Shown here: in pieces, positions 1-7,035 of the stretch
Layout: each line of letters starts with the position of its first letter
Position numbering within the stretch: the stretch's first letter is position 1
Assembly: GCA_002293585.1 (NCBI GenBank)
Contig: DBDM01000121.1
Location: 1 to 9,711 of the forward strand
DNA from: Bacteroidales bacterium UBA932
Lineage (GTDB): Bacteria; Bacteroidota; Bacteroidia; Bacteroidales; UBA932
Length of the DNA: 9,711 nt
Direction of reading: 5' to 3'
Made by a program: the position numbers and the translations under genes
The notes under the pieces: generated by a model
What the model was told of the DNA's origin: nothing
The model's database searches: none
Seen by the model: only the letters and a program-made list of their open reading frames with translations

Positions 1-490
1 CCTGACGGTAACCGATAATTTTTTCGCCGTCGATAGGTGCGAAGGGGAGACTGTTGGCGCGCGCTCCGGTGGCAATGATTGTGTGTGTGGCCGCAATGCT
101 TTGTTTGGCGCCGTCGGCGGCCGTTACCTCTACGCTTTTATCGGCGGTCAGGCAGGCGCTGCCCGGAATGACCGTGATGTTATTTTTTTTCAGCAGATAG
201 TCGATGCCTTTGCTCATGCCGGCGGCTACTCCACGGCTGCGCGCTACAATTTTTTCAATATCCGGCGTAATATGGCCTTCCATAGTCAGTCCGTAGTCGC
301 CAATATGCCGGCTGTAATTGAACACTTGTGCACTTTTCAGCAGCGCTTTGGTGGGTATACAGCCCCAGTTGAGACAAATGCCGCCTAATTCGGCGCGTTC
401 TACAATGGCTGTTTTCATGCCTAATTGGGCGCCGCGGATAGCAGCGACATAACCGCCCGGCCCGCTACCTATAACTAATAAATCGTACAT
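1..490 (-). CDS. lpdA: Dihydrolipoyl dehydrogenase (E3 of 2-oxo acid dehydrogenase complexes), N-terminal part, cut by window edge
   Basis: A frame open from ATG at 490 to the left edge encodes the first 163 residues of a cytoplasmic flavoprotein that reoxidises protein-bound dihydrolipoamide with NAD+. It serves pyruvate and other 2-oxo acid dehydrogenase complexes and/or the glycine cleavage system. I translated it by hand. The FAD-binding Rossmann motif GSGPGG lies at residues 8-13. The redox-active disulfide motif GGICLNWGCIPTK lies at about 36-48, with Cys39 and Cys44 in the CxxxxC spacing of the family. The motif IIATGARANSLP at about 138-149 is the usual end of the first FAD segment. 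Family members are about 450-470 residues, so roughly two thirds lies outside the window. The ATG is followed at once by the beta strand leading into the FAD motif, which fits a true start. A terminator and its own candidate promoter precede it, so it is probably transcribed separately from the SusCD genes. Other class I disulfide oxidoreductases are less likely, because the LNWGCIPTKALL context is typical of Lpd. Confidence 0.95.
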   Translation of the reverse strand, partial: MYDLLVIGSGPGGYVAAIRGAQLGMKTAIVERAELGGICLNWGCIPTKALLKSAQVFNYSRHIGDYGLTMEGHITPDIEKIVARSRGVAAGMSKGIDYLLKKNNITVIPGSACLTADKSVEVTAADGAKQSIAATHTIIATGARANSLPFAPIDGEKIIGYRQ

Positions 491-511
491 TGTTGTCAAT
501 ATTTTAGAAAA

Positions 512-542
512 CGAAGGTACGATTATTAATTGAAAAAACAAA
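512..542 (-). promoter_or_regulatory. Candidate Bacteroidetes-type promoter of the dihydrolipoyl dehydrogenase gene
   Basis: Read on the minus strand, TTTG at 542-539 is followed by exactly 19 bases and then TACCTTCG at 519-512. The known primary-sigma pattern of Bacteroidetes is TTTG (-33), about 19 bases, then TAnnTTTG (-7). The -7 element here differs at one position. Transcription would begin near 507-503, giving a leader of about 15 bases before the ATG at 490. An AT-rich TAAAA at 506-502 resembles the weak ribosome-binding signal of this phylum. The -33 element lies inside the T-rich tail of the upstream terminator. This is a pattern match only. Confidence 0.55.
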
Positions 543-576
543 CAAAAAGGCACCCGTTTTAATTTTAGAGCGCCTT
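533..576 (-). terminator. Intrinsic terminator after the second SusC/SusD pair
   Basis: On the minus strand the arms AAGGCGCTC (576-568) and GGGTGCCTT (555-547) can form a 9-bp stem, counting two G-U pairs, around a 12-base A/T-rich loop. The T-rich run TTTGTTTGTTTTTT (546-533) follows directly. It begins 30 bases after the SusD stop codon and lies upstream of the next gene, where a terminator is expected. Read on the plus strand the stem has two mismatches and is weaker, so it acts mainly on minus-strand transcripts. Confidence 0.85.
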
Positions 577-605
577 CTTTTTGTTTAACTTAACTTAAAT
601 TTAGC

Positions 606-2090
606 CTATTGATCCCACCAAACCCTGGTGTTTATTGCATCTGCTCCTTGCGCTGCAATGGCTGCATTATAGTTAGCCTTGTTGGCGTTATAGTCGTCGG
701 TATGATAAAGCTTCCTTCTCGGCAGCGCCGTAATGGTAGTGTTGGGTCCCGGGCGCAGGTCGGGAATACCTAAGCGGCGAAAATCCGACCAGGCTTCGAT
801 ACCGTCCTGCAGGTAGGAAGCTATCCATTTCTGCATGGCTATCTGAGCAATCCGCTCATCCTGGGTGCCGCCTGTCAGGTAAGCCACTTTGGGCTCTGCC
901 AGGTAAGCGGTCACGTCACCGGCGCTAATACCATGCTGTGTTAAACCGGCGGTAATGGCTTCTTCGTATAAACTTTGGGCCGATGCTGTGATCCAACCTC
1001 TTTCGGCAGCTTCGGCTGCGGCTAAAAGCATAACGGACGGCGTGATCAGCACGGCCGGCGCATCCTGCTCGTAATATTTTGTCTTGAAAGTCGACAATGT
1101 ATTGGTGGGGATCGCTGCTGCGTCGCCGGTGGTTAAGCCGAATGGCATGCCGCTGTAGCCGCCTGCCGGCGCTTCTTCGACATATTCGAATAAGCGGGGA
1201 TCATTATACGCAAGCAGGGTGTCAACAATGGTGGCGGAAGGATAGAAGTCGCGACGGCCCGATATAATGATATTTTCGTACAACGGATGTTGATTGTTCG
1301 TTTCTTTCAAATACTTAAATTCGAAAATATCATTGTTATTCCTGATAAATCCGTCGTTATATGCTTTTGCAAAACGGGTTTTACCGTTGGCCGCATCAAC
1401 CTTAAATAATTTAATAGCCAATTGCATGCGTACCGAGGCATTGAATTTTTTCCATTTGGCGATATCTCCGTTGTACAGGATTTCATGCGTAGCGTCCAAT
1501 GGACTGCTTTCGTCGAATTGCTGGTAGGCCTGTTCCAGCTCTGTGTTCAGGCCGGTGTAGATAGTCTGTTGACTGTCGTAGGCCGGTTGGAAAATGCCTT
1601 CGTAGCCTTTCAATGCATCGCTGTATGGAATCATCCCCAGGGCATCGGTGAGGTGCATGTAGATGTAGGCTTTCAGCGTTCGCGCCAATGCGATCTGGTT
1701 GATGTTACCGCCGAAGGCCAGCACAGCCGGGTTGTTTTTAGTTTCTTCATTGCTGTTTAATTCAATAATTTTATTCAGGCTTCTCAGCGGCCCTGTGTAG
1801 TAAGCCGTTCCGGTGCTGAAGGTCAACAGGTTGAAGTTAGTATACTGGATGTTGACTTTTTCCGAAATGTATTGCGGAATATACAAGGTCCAGGGGTCGT
1901 AGGAAGGGCTGTTGCCCATGGCGCCATTGATCTGAAAAGTAGGAATGGCGCGCCGTGTCGCACCGACATAGAGGAAACGGGTGTCGGGTTGCGATGGGCT
2001 GTTGGGGCTGGTATTGATATCTCCAAAGTCGTTGCATTGGGTCAACAGCAAGCCCGACAGAGCAATTGCAAGTATAGTTATTTTTCTCAT
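606..2090 (-). CDS. SusD-like_2 family nutrient-binding outer-membrane lipoprotein
   Basis: This 494-residue protein is the predicted surface lid of the SusC-like transporter encoded just upstream. It captures ligand outside the cell and delivers it to the barrel. A lipoprotein signal peptide covers residues 1-18 (basic MRK start, hydrophobic stretch). The predicted lipidated Cys19 sits in LTQC, where Gln at -1 is unusual. The stretch from Asp24 to Asp36, with NTSPNSPSQPD, is the conserved opening of the SusD-like_2 branch (Pfam PF12771 from memory). The C-terminal signature of that branch is also present: GIEAWSDFRR at 430-439, LPRR at 456-459 and VWWD at 490-493. The length is normal for the branch. 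The ATG lies 12 bp after the stop codon of the SusC gene, so the two are almost certainly co-transcribed and probably translationally coupled. The stop codon is TAG. The ligand is unknown, and no sugar-binding residues can be assigned by eye. Confidence 0.93.
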   Translation of the reverse strand: MRKITILAIALSGLLLTQCNDFGDINTSPNSPSQPDTRFLYVGATRRAIPTFQINGAMGNSPSYDPWTLYIPQYISEKVNIQYTNFNLLTFSTGTAYYTGPLRSLNKIIELNSNEETKNNPAVLAFGGNINQIALARTLKAYIYMHLTDALGMIPYSDALKGYEGIFQPAYDSQQTIYTGLNTELEQAYQQFDESSPLDATHEILYNGDIAKWKKFNASVRMQLAIKLFKVDAANGKTRFAKAYNDGFIRNNNDIFEFKYLKETNNQHPLYENIIISGRRDFYPSATIVDTLLAYNDPRLFEYVEEAPAGGYSGMPFGLTTGDAAAIPTNTLSTFKTKYYEQDAPAVLITPSVMLLAAAEAAERGWITASAQSLYEEAITAGLTQHGISAGDVTAYLAEPKVAYLTGGTQDERIAQIAMQKWIASYLQDGIEAWSDFRRLGIPDLRPGPNTTITALPRRKLYHTDDYNANKANYNAAIAAQGADAINTRVWWDQ

Positions 2091-2102
2091 AGTGTTAAGC
2101 TG

Positions 2103-5100
2103 TTAAAAAGTTAAATTTAAAGTGAAGCCCCAACTGCGGGTGCTCAATACTTGTCCGCTTTCCATGTAACCGTTCCATGAGTTGCCGATGTCCGAAGCGT
2201 CAACATTGGGTACGCCCGAATAGAGGAGCCAGGGGTTTTGCATGTTAAATGCCAGGCTGGCTTTCGAGATACCCACATCCAGTTTTTTGAGGAATGAAGC
2301 AGGAACGGTGTAGGTTAACGAGAGTTCTCTCATCTTCAAATAGGAGGCGTCATAAATATAGGGTTCCCATAATGTAGATTTATAGGCATAGTAAAAATAA
2401 GCGTCCATATAGCCCTCGTAGGGTGTGTAAGTGGCGGTTGGGCCGCTGCCCGTGCGGGTTACGCCGCTTACTTTGACGCCGCCGTTATTGTTCCATACAT
2501 CGGAACGAATGTGTCCGCCCCTGTCGTTAGTGCCCACGGTAGATTCCAGTAGTCCGGAACCTTCACCGAACATGTTGGTGATGGAGGCTACCTGTCCGCC
2601 GAGTTGGAAGTCGAAGGCAAAGGAGAGGCGGAAGCCTTTATAGCTGAAAGAGGTTCCGAAACCGCCGGTGGCATCGGGTTGCACATTGCCGAAGTTTTCC
2701 TGAGCGGTGGTCTTGCGTAACGGATAGCATTCGCCGTTGGGGTGGCCGGCTGCTCTCGGCACATATACGATCCGGCCGTCGGGCGACTTGTCGTACGTGC
2801 TGCCGCGGATCACACCGATGGGTTGTCCCACTTCGGCAAACATGTACAGGGTGGAGCTGAATGAACGCCAGGTCAGGCGATATTGTGTAATGCCGGGATC
2901 GTTAGGATCAAGCTCCAACAGCGTATTTTTGTTATGGGCGTAGTTGGCATAAATATCCCATTGGAAGTCTTTCGTCCGGATGGGCGCCCCGCCTACCGTG
3001 ATTTCGTAGCCTTCATTGCGGATTTTTCCGGCATTGATTTTGGTAGCGGTATAACCGGATACCGGCGCCGTAGTCAAATTAATAATTTGGTCTTTGGCAT
3101 CTTTGATGTAGTAGTTAACGTCACCATACAGGCGGTTGTCGAATAGCCGAAATTCGGTACCCACTTCGTAGGAGGTGGAAATAGTCGGTTTAATGTGTGG
3201 ATTCAGCAATATGGCGTCGCCGCGCATGGCCGATAAGTTACCGTATTTATTCAGGTTCGTATAAATTTCTTCCACCTGATACGGATTCAGCGTACTGCCT
3301 ACCTGTGCCAGGGAACCCCTGACTTTCCAAAAGTCCAGCCATTTTGCACCGGGCAGGAAATTGCTTGTGATGACCGAAACCGATAATCCGCCGTAGAGGT
3401 AGCTGTTGGCGTCTTTGGGCAGGGTTGACGACCAGTCGTTGCGCAATGAGAAGTCGAGGTAGTAAGTATTGTCCCAGCCGATGATGCCTGTGCCGAAAAT
3501 ACTGCGTTCTTTTAACCGGCTTTCCGAATTTTCGGTATTCGGTTTATTGATGGAAGCGGCTAAGTTGAAATATTTGTCGAAGGTTAACCCGCCGTCGGTG
3601 GCCGAATGCAGGTAACGGTAGTCGCGGTCGCGTTGTTCGGCGAACAAACGGGCGCTTACATCCAGCCTGTCGTCTATGAAACGTTGGCGATAGTCGAGGA
3701 AGCCCTGCATTTGCGTATCCCATAAAGTATTTTGAGTTACGGCATATTCGGAGAGGAAGCCGCCTATGTTGTAAGGCACTTTGTAATCCTCGAAAGAAGT
3801 GCGCATGTTGGCATTGACTGTGGCGCCTATGCTGAAAATATTTTTGAATATATCGTATTTTACCGTGCCGCTAATTACGTTCCACTGGTCGATGACATCG
3901 CGGTTAACTTCATTCATTATTGCGAACGGGTTGTTGTGGAACATCGGGGTCAGGTTGCCGGTCGGAGCATCGGCAGGGTTCCAGGTGTTGAACGTGCCGT
4001 CGGGCCGTTTATAGTCGCGCAGTTCTTTCACGTTCACGTCGCGGTGGAACCATTGGGTGTAGCTGTACATGATGTCCTGCGCCGTGGTGGAGTATTCTTC
4101 CTTTGCCGGGTTGTGGTTTTTGCGGTAGGTATACTTATAGTCGGCGGTAATGCTTAAGCGGTTATTTACGTTATATGCTGTGTTAATAGAGAAATAACGG
4201 CGCGTAGCACTACTGTTTTCCATTACCCCTGTGCGCGCTACATTACCGAAGGCGACGCGTGTCTTGAAATCGCCGAAGGCTTTGGAGAAAGCCGCATTGG
4301 TGGTAGAGGTGAATCCTTGCCGGTACAAGTCTTTCAGGTTATCGGAAGGTTGTCCGGTGTAAGGAGCGGTTTGTCCGAATTTCGGATGGGCGGGATCCCA
4401 GGCATACCAGGGAGCGTAGGGTTTTCCGTCGAAGCGGGGACCCCAACTGATGTCGTTTTCCATATCAAAATACCTTGCGCCGTCCAAAGCCCGCAAATAA
4501 GCAGGGTCGGTAGCGGGATTAAAGTGATAGGTCATCAGATCTTCGTCGCCGCCCAAGGCGCCTCCACCGTATTCGGTTTGGTATTTCGCAGGGTGTGTCA
4601 CATTTTCAAACATGATACTTTGCGAAAATTCAACTGTTCCTTTTTGCATGGTAGCCGGTGCCTCTTGCCCCTCGCTGCCGCCTTTGGACGTGATGATGAT
4701 TGCGCCGTTACCGCCGCGTGAACCATAAAGGGCAGTGGCGGCAGGGCCTTTCAGTACGTTGATGGATCCGACGTCTTCCATGTTCACGGCATTAACATTG
4801 GTGATTACTCCGTCCACTACATAGATAGGCTCATTACCTTTAGGGTTGGTGAGGGCGCTGGTACCGCGCAGTATGATCGTGCCGGCATCGAATGTCGCTC
4901 CTGAGGCGCCCCAGAAACGCACGCCGGAAACTTTACCTACCAATGCGTTGTTCAGATCGTTTAGCGGTGTTATGGTCAATTCTTCCGCCTTTACTTCCTG
5001 GGCGGCATAGCCAATGGATTTTTTTTCACGTTTAATACCCATGGCGGTTACTACTACTTCATCGAGACGAAGAGACTCCGTCTCCAGGGTAACATCGAAC

Positions 5101-5360
5101 CGGGTTCTTCCGTTAATGGCCACCTCCCTGGTTTTCATTCCCAGGGATGAAAACACCAGCACAGCATCGCTTGGCGCGGAAATGGCGTACCGGCCGTTAG
5201 CATCTGTTATGGCACTTGTTTTGGTGCCTTTAATGATAACCGTCACCCCCGGAAGGGGTTGCCCTTCGGTGTCGGTCACTACGCCCGATACTTGCACATT
5301 CTGCGCCCACAGCGTACAGGCAAACATCAGGCTGACTAAAAATAAAGTGATTTTTTTCAT
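2103..5360 (-). CDS. SusC/RagA-family TonB-dependent outer-membrane transporter, complete
   Basis: This 1085-residue protein is the energised outer-membrane barrel of the second SusC/SusD pair. It imports ligands too large for porins, using TonB-ExbBD. Residues 1-20 are a signal peptide (MKK, hydrophobic core, cleavage likely after WAQ). A carboxypeptidase-regulatory-like domain spans about 24-94 (VSGVVTD, LPGVTV, TDANGRYAI). The family motif DEVVVTAMG follows at 100-108. The plug spans about 115-228 and includes LRGTSAL, PIYVVDG at 178-184, VLKGPAATALYG at 202-213 and IIITSKGG. The rest is beta-barrel, ending in FTLNLTF with the terminal Phe expected for BAM insertion. I chose ATG 5360 over an in-frame ATG at 5393: it puts MKK directly before the hydrophobic core, and the upstream one would add 11 residues just past a terminator. 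The full length and intact domains show no decay. Its partner is the SusD-like gene 12 bp downstream. The substrate is unknown. Confidence 0.96.
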   Translation of the reverse strand: MKKITLFLVSLMFACTLWAQNVQVSGVVTDTEGQPLPGVTVIIKGTKTSAITDANGRYAISAPSDAVLVFSSLGMKTREVAINGRTRFDVTLETESLRLDEVVVTAMGIKREKKSIGYAAQEVKAEELTITPLNDLNNALVGKVSGVRFWGASGATFDAGTIILRGTSALTNPKGNEPIYVVDGVITNVNAVNMEDVGSINVLKGPAATALYGSRGGNGAIIITSKGGSEGQEAPATMQKGTVEFSQSIMFENVTHPAKYQTEYGGGALGGDEDLMTYHFNPATDPAYLRALDGARYFDMENDISWGPRFDGKPYAPWYAWDPAHPKFGQTAPYTGQPSDNLKDLYRQGFTSTTNAAFSKAFGDFKTRVAFGNVARTGVMENSSATRRYFSINTAYNVNNRLSITADYKYTYRKNHNPAKEEYSTTAQDIMYSYTQWFHRDVNVKELRDYKRPDGTFNTWNPADAPTGNLTPMFHNNPFAIMNEVNRDVIDQWNVISGTVKYDIFKNIFSIGATVNANMRTSFEDYKVPYNIGGFLSEYAVTQNTLWDTQMQGFLDYRQRFIDDRLDVSARLFAEQRDRDYRYLHSATDGGLTFDKYFNLAASINKPNTENSESRLKERSIFGTGIIGWDNTYYLDFSLRNDWSSTLPKDANSYLYGGLSVSVITSNFLPGAKWLDFWKVRGSLAQVGSTLNPYQVEEIYTNLNKYGNLSAMRGDAILLNPHIKPTISTSYEVGTEFRLFDNRLYGDVNYYIKDAKDQIINLTTAPVSGYTATKINAGKIRNEGYEITVGGAPIRTKDFQWDIYANYAHNKNTLLELDPNDPGITQYRLTWRSFSSTLYMFAEVGQPIGVIRGSTYDKSPDGRIVYVPRAAGHPNGECYPLRKTTAQENFGNVQPDATGGFGTSFSYKGFRLSFAFDFQLGGQVASITNMFGEGSGLLESTVGTNDRGGHIRSDVWNNNGGVKVSGVTRTGSGPTATYTPYEGYMDAYFYYAYKSTLWEPYIYDASYLKMRELSLTYTVPASFLKKLDVGISKASLAFNMQNPWLLYSGVPNVDASDIGNSWNGYMESGQVLSTRSWGFTLNLTF

Positions 5361-5405
5361 AGAAGTTAGTTTAAGCGTTAATAAAAAAATCAAAGAACGT
5401 GAAGC

Positions 5406-5440
5406 AAAAAGAGGGCGCCCCTTTTAATTTGGGCACCCTC
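5406..5440 (-). terminator. Intrinsic terminator between the two SusC/SusD pairs
   Basis: On the minus strand the arms GAGGGTGCCC (5440-5431) and GGGCGCCCTC (5420-5411) form a 10-bp GC-rich stem with a single G-U pair. The loop is AAATTAAAAG and the stem is followed by TTTTTG (5410-5405). It lies 76 bases after the stop codon of the upstream SusD gene and 45 bases before the ATG of the next SusC, dividing the SusCD genes into two units. The 76 bases between the SusD stop and the hairpin show nothing else I can name. The G-U pair is stable only in minus-strand RNA, which supports this orientation. Confidence 0.88.
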
Positions 5441-5516
5441 CTCTAATAATTTTAACATTCAGACCGGAAAACCATAACTCTAGAAGAGTGTCCGAATTTC
5501 TTACTATTTGTTGGTA

Positions 5517-7013
5517 TTAATTATATTCCAAAGGGTTTTGATCTCTGGTAATATCCATCATCGGGTTGTTGTCAAATTCAGCTTTCGGTATTTGTTGGAA
5601 GTATCCCCAACTGTTATCGGTTGTCGGCGTATCCGCCTTTACTGCCCCGGAGCTATTGGTGATAAAGTAATCCGTTCTCACCGCACCGATGCCGGGCACA
5701 TGGCTCAGGCGGTTGATGTCGGGCATGGCAAAGCCTTCGCCATAGAGTTCTTTGCGGCGTTCCACCCACACGCGGTGCAGCATGTCGTTCTTCGTACCCA
5801 GGGCAGCCTCGCCGGCGTAGCCGGTGATACGTTTAGCCAACACTGTGTTGATGGCGGCTTGCGCTCCGGCAAAATCGCCAGCGCCTTTGTTCACCAGACA
5901 TTCGGCTTCGATCAGGTACATTTCGGCCACGCGCATGAGCGGCAGGTCGCCTGTGTTGTCGGTTTTATCCCTGAACTTGGTGATGCTGTAGAATGGCGTT
6001 CCTGCGCTGAAACAGGCGCGTTGGTCGTTGGCATCGAACAGGGGTGTGAAGGTTTCGGAGATCCGGAAATTTTTGTAACCGATGTTCCTGTTCCTGTCGT
6101 AGAAACTGTAGAAGCTGGGATAGTTAATATTCCCTTCAATATCCTGCCTGTAGCCCCATATCCATTCTTTGTTGCCATAGTCATTGAATCCGGTCTTGTA
6201 ATCGGCCGGTTCCATCAGGACAAAGCCGCTACGGGCTGCCTGGGCTGCATCAAGGGCTTTCTGCCAATAGGCTGAAGTGCCGGCGCCGGCTGCTTCATCG
6301 GCATAGGCTAAATCTAAATATACACGGGCCAACAGGCCGTTGGCTACATTGGTATTGATACGTCCCTTTGATGTACGGGCTGCCGAGCCGTTGGTGATGG
6401 CCCAGGTGAGGTCTTCTACGATGAGGGTATACACATCACGTTGCACGCCCCTGGGTTTGGCGTCAATGGCTTTATCGCCGGTGGCCGGAGTGGTGCTGAC
6501 AGGCACTCCGGGCGCATCGAGGCCGGCGAATCGGGGATGCTGGCAGTAGTGCTGCAACAGGGTGCGATAGAAGTAAGCGCGCAATACGCGGGCTTCCATC
6601 TGCAAACCGTTCCACGTGACATTGTTAAATTCCGACGCATTGGCGATAACATAATTGCAGTTGTTGATCATTTCATACGCCCAGCGCCATATATAAGCGC
6701 TCCTGCGGTGCGTTTGTGCACGTTGCGAACGTAAGAACCACGCCTGGTAGCAATACCAGTTGGTAGGTACCACCACATCATTGCCTTTGATATCGTTATA
6801 CAGGAAATAAGTCGTTAGCCCGGAATCATCGTGCCCGGTGCGGAAAGTGGCCATTCCTTTGTAAATGCCGAGTACCAGTGCATTGTTGTATTCGGCATTT
6901 CCGGCCAACGAAACATTGGATACGGCATCGGAGGGAACCCTGTCGAGATAGTCCTTTGAACAGCCGGCCAGGAATCCCATTATTATTAGTGCTAAAGGTA
7001 TAATTTTTTTCAT
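5517..7013 (-). CDS. RagB/SusD-family nutrient-uptake outer-membrane lipoprotein
   Basis: This 498-residue surface lipoprotein is the predicted ligand-capturing lid for the SusC-like transporter encoded upstream. A signal peptide (MKKIIPLALIIMGFLAG) leads to a canonical lipobox LAGC with Cys18, followed by SKDYLD. That acidic stretch fits surface export and is typical of the family's mature start. The N-terminal half has the helical repeats of the SusD core (for example LEAR-like helices around the RAYFYRTLL segment). The C-terminal RagB/SusD signatures are clear: PLMRVAEMYLIEAE at 358-371, ERRKELYGEGF at 418-428 leading into DINR, and QQIPKAEFDNNP at 473-484. It matches the SusD_RagB type (PF07980, with a PF14322-like N-terminus, from memory), a different branch from the other SusD homologue here. 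It starts 22 bp after the SusC stop codon, which indicates an operon. The AT-rich gap before the ATG lacks a Shine-Dalgarno sequence. The substrate is not evident: relatives bind glycans or peptides. Confidence 0.95.
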   Translation of the reverse strand: MKKIIPLALIIMGFLAGCSKDYLDRVPSDAVSNVSLAGNAEYNNALVLGIYKGMATFRTGHDDSGLTTYFLYNDIKGNDVVVPTNWYCYQAWFLRSQRAQTHRRSAYIWRWAYEMINNCNYVIANASEFNNVTWNGLQMEARVLRAYFYRTLLQHYCQHPRFAGLDAPGVPVSTTPATGDKAIDAKPRGVQRDVYTLIVEDLTWAITNGSAARTSKGRINTNVANGLLARVYLDLAYADEAAGAGTSAYWQKALDAAQAARSGFVLMEPADYKTGFNDYGNKEWIWGYRQDIEGNINYPSFYSFYDRNRNIGYKNFRISETFTPLFDANDQRACFSAGTPFYSITKFRDKTDNTGDLPLMRVAEMYLIEAECLVNKGAGDFAGAQAAINTVLAKRITGYAGEAALGTKNDMLHRVWVERRKELYGEGFAMPDINRLSHVPGIGAVRTDYFITNSSGAVKADTPTTDNSWGYFQQIPKAEFDNNPMMDITRDQNPLEYN

Positions 7014-7035
7014 AATCTGTGTCTTGTTTTATTGG

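Noticed and set aside
83..388. Plus-strand open frame of 101 codons at the left edge
   Set aside because: The minus strand here encodes dihydrolipoyl dehydrogenase with intact FAD and disulfide motifs, so the plus frame is spurious.
584..605. TTAAG tandem repeat between the SusD stop and the terminator
   Set aside because: Only two 5-base copies in an AT-rich stretch, too short to separate from chance.
3732..4721. Plus-strand open frames (3732-4157 and 4317-4721) opposite the complete SusC gene
   Set aside because: Their translations are low-quality, with no family motif, and they overlap the SusC barrel and plug coding sequence throughout.
5361..5393. Upstream ATG at 5393 as the start of the complete SusC
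   Set aside because: It would put MIFLLTLKLTS before the MKK signal peptide. It also begins only 12 bases after the terminator T-run, leaving little room for a leader. ATG 5360 gives a normal SusC signal peptide.
5420..5516. Possible antisense small RNA promoter on the plus strand opposite the SusC leader, as known for some Bacteroides loci
   Set aside because: The best candidates, TTAATTTG at 5424-5431 and TACTATTTG at 5502-5510, each miss the TAnnTTTG pattern and have no TTTG at the right spacing upstream.
5508..6275. Plus-strand open frame of 255 codons opposite the RagB/SusD gene
   Set aside because: It lies antisense to a gene with clear family motifs, its translation has no recognisable domain, and no promoter of the phylum's type precedes it. 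It is a shadow frame of the real gene.
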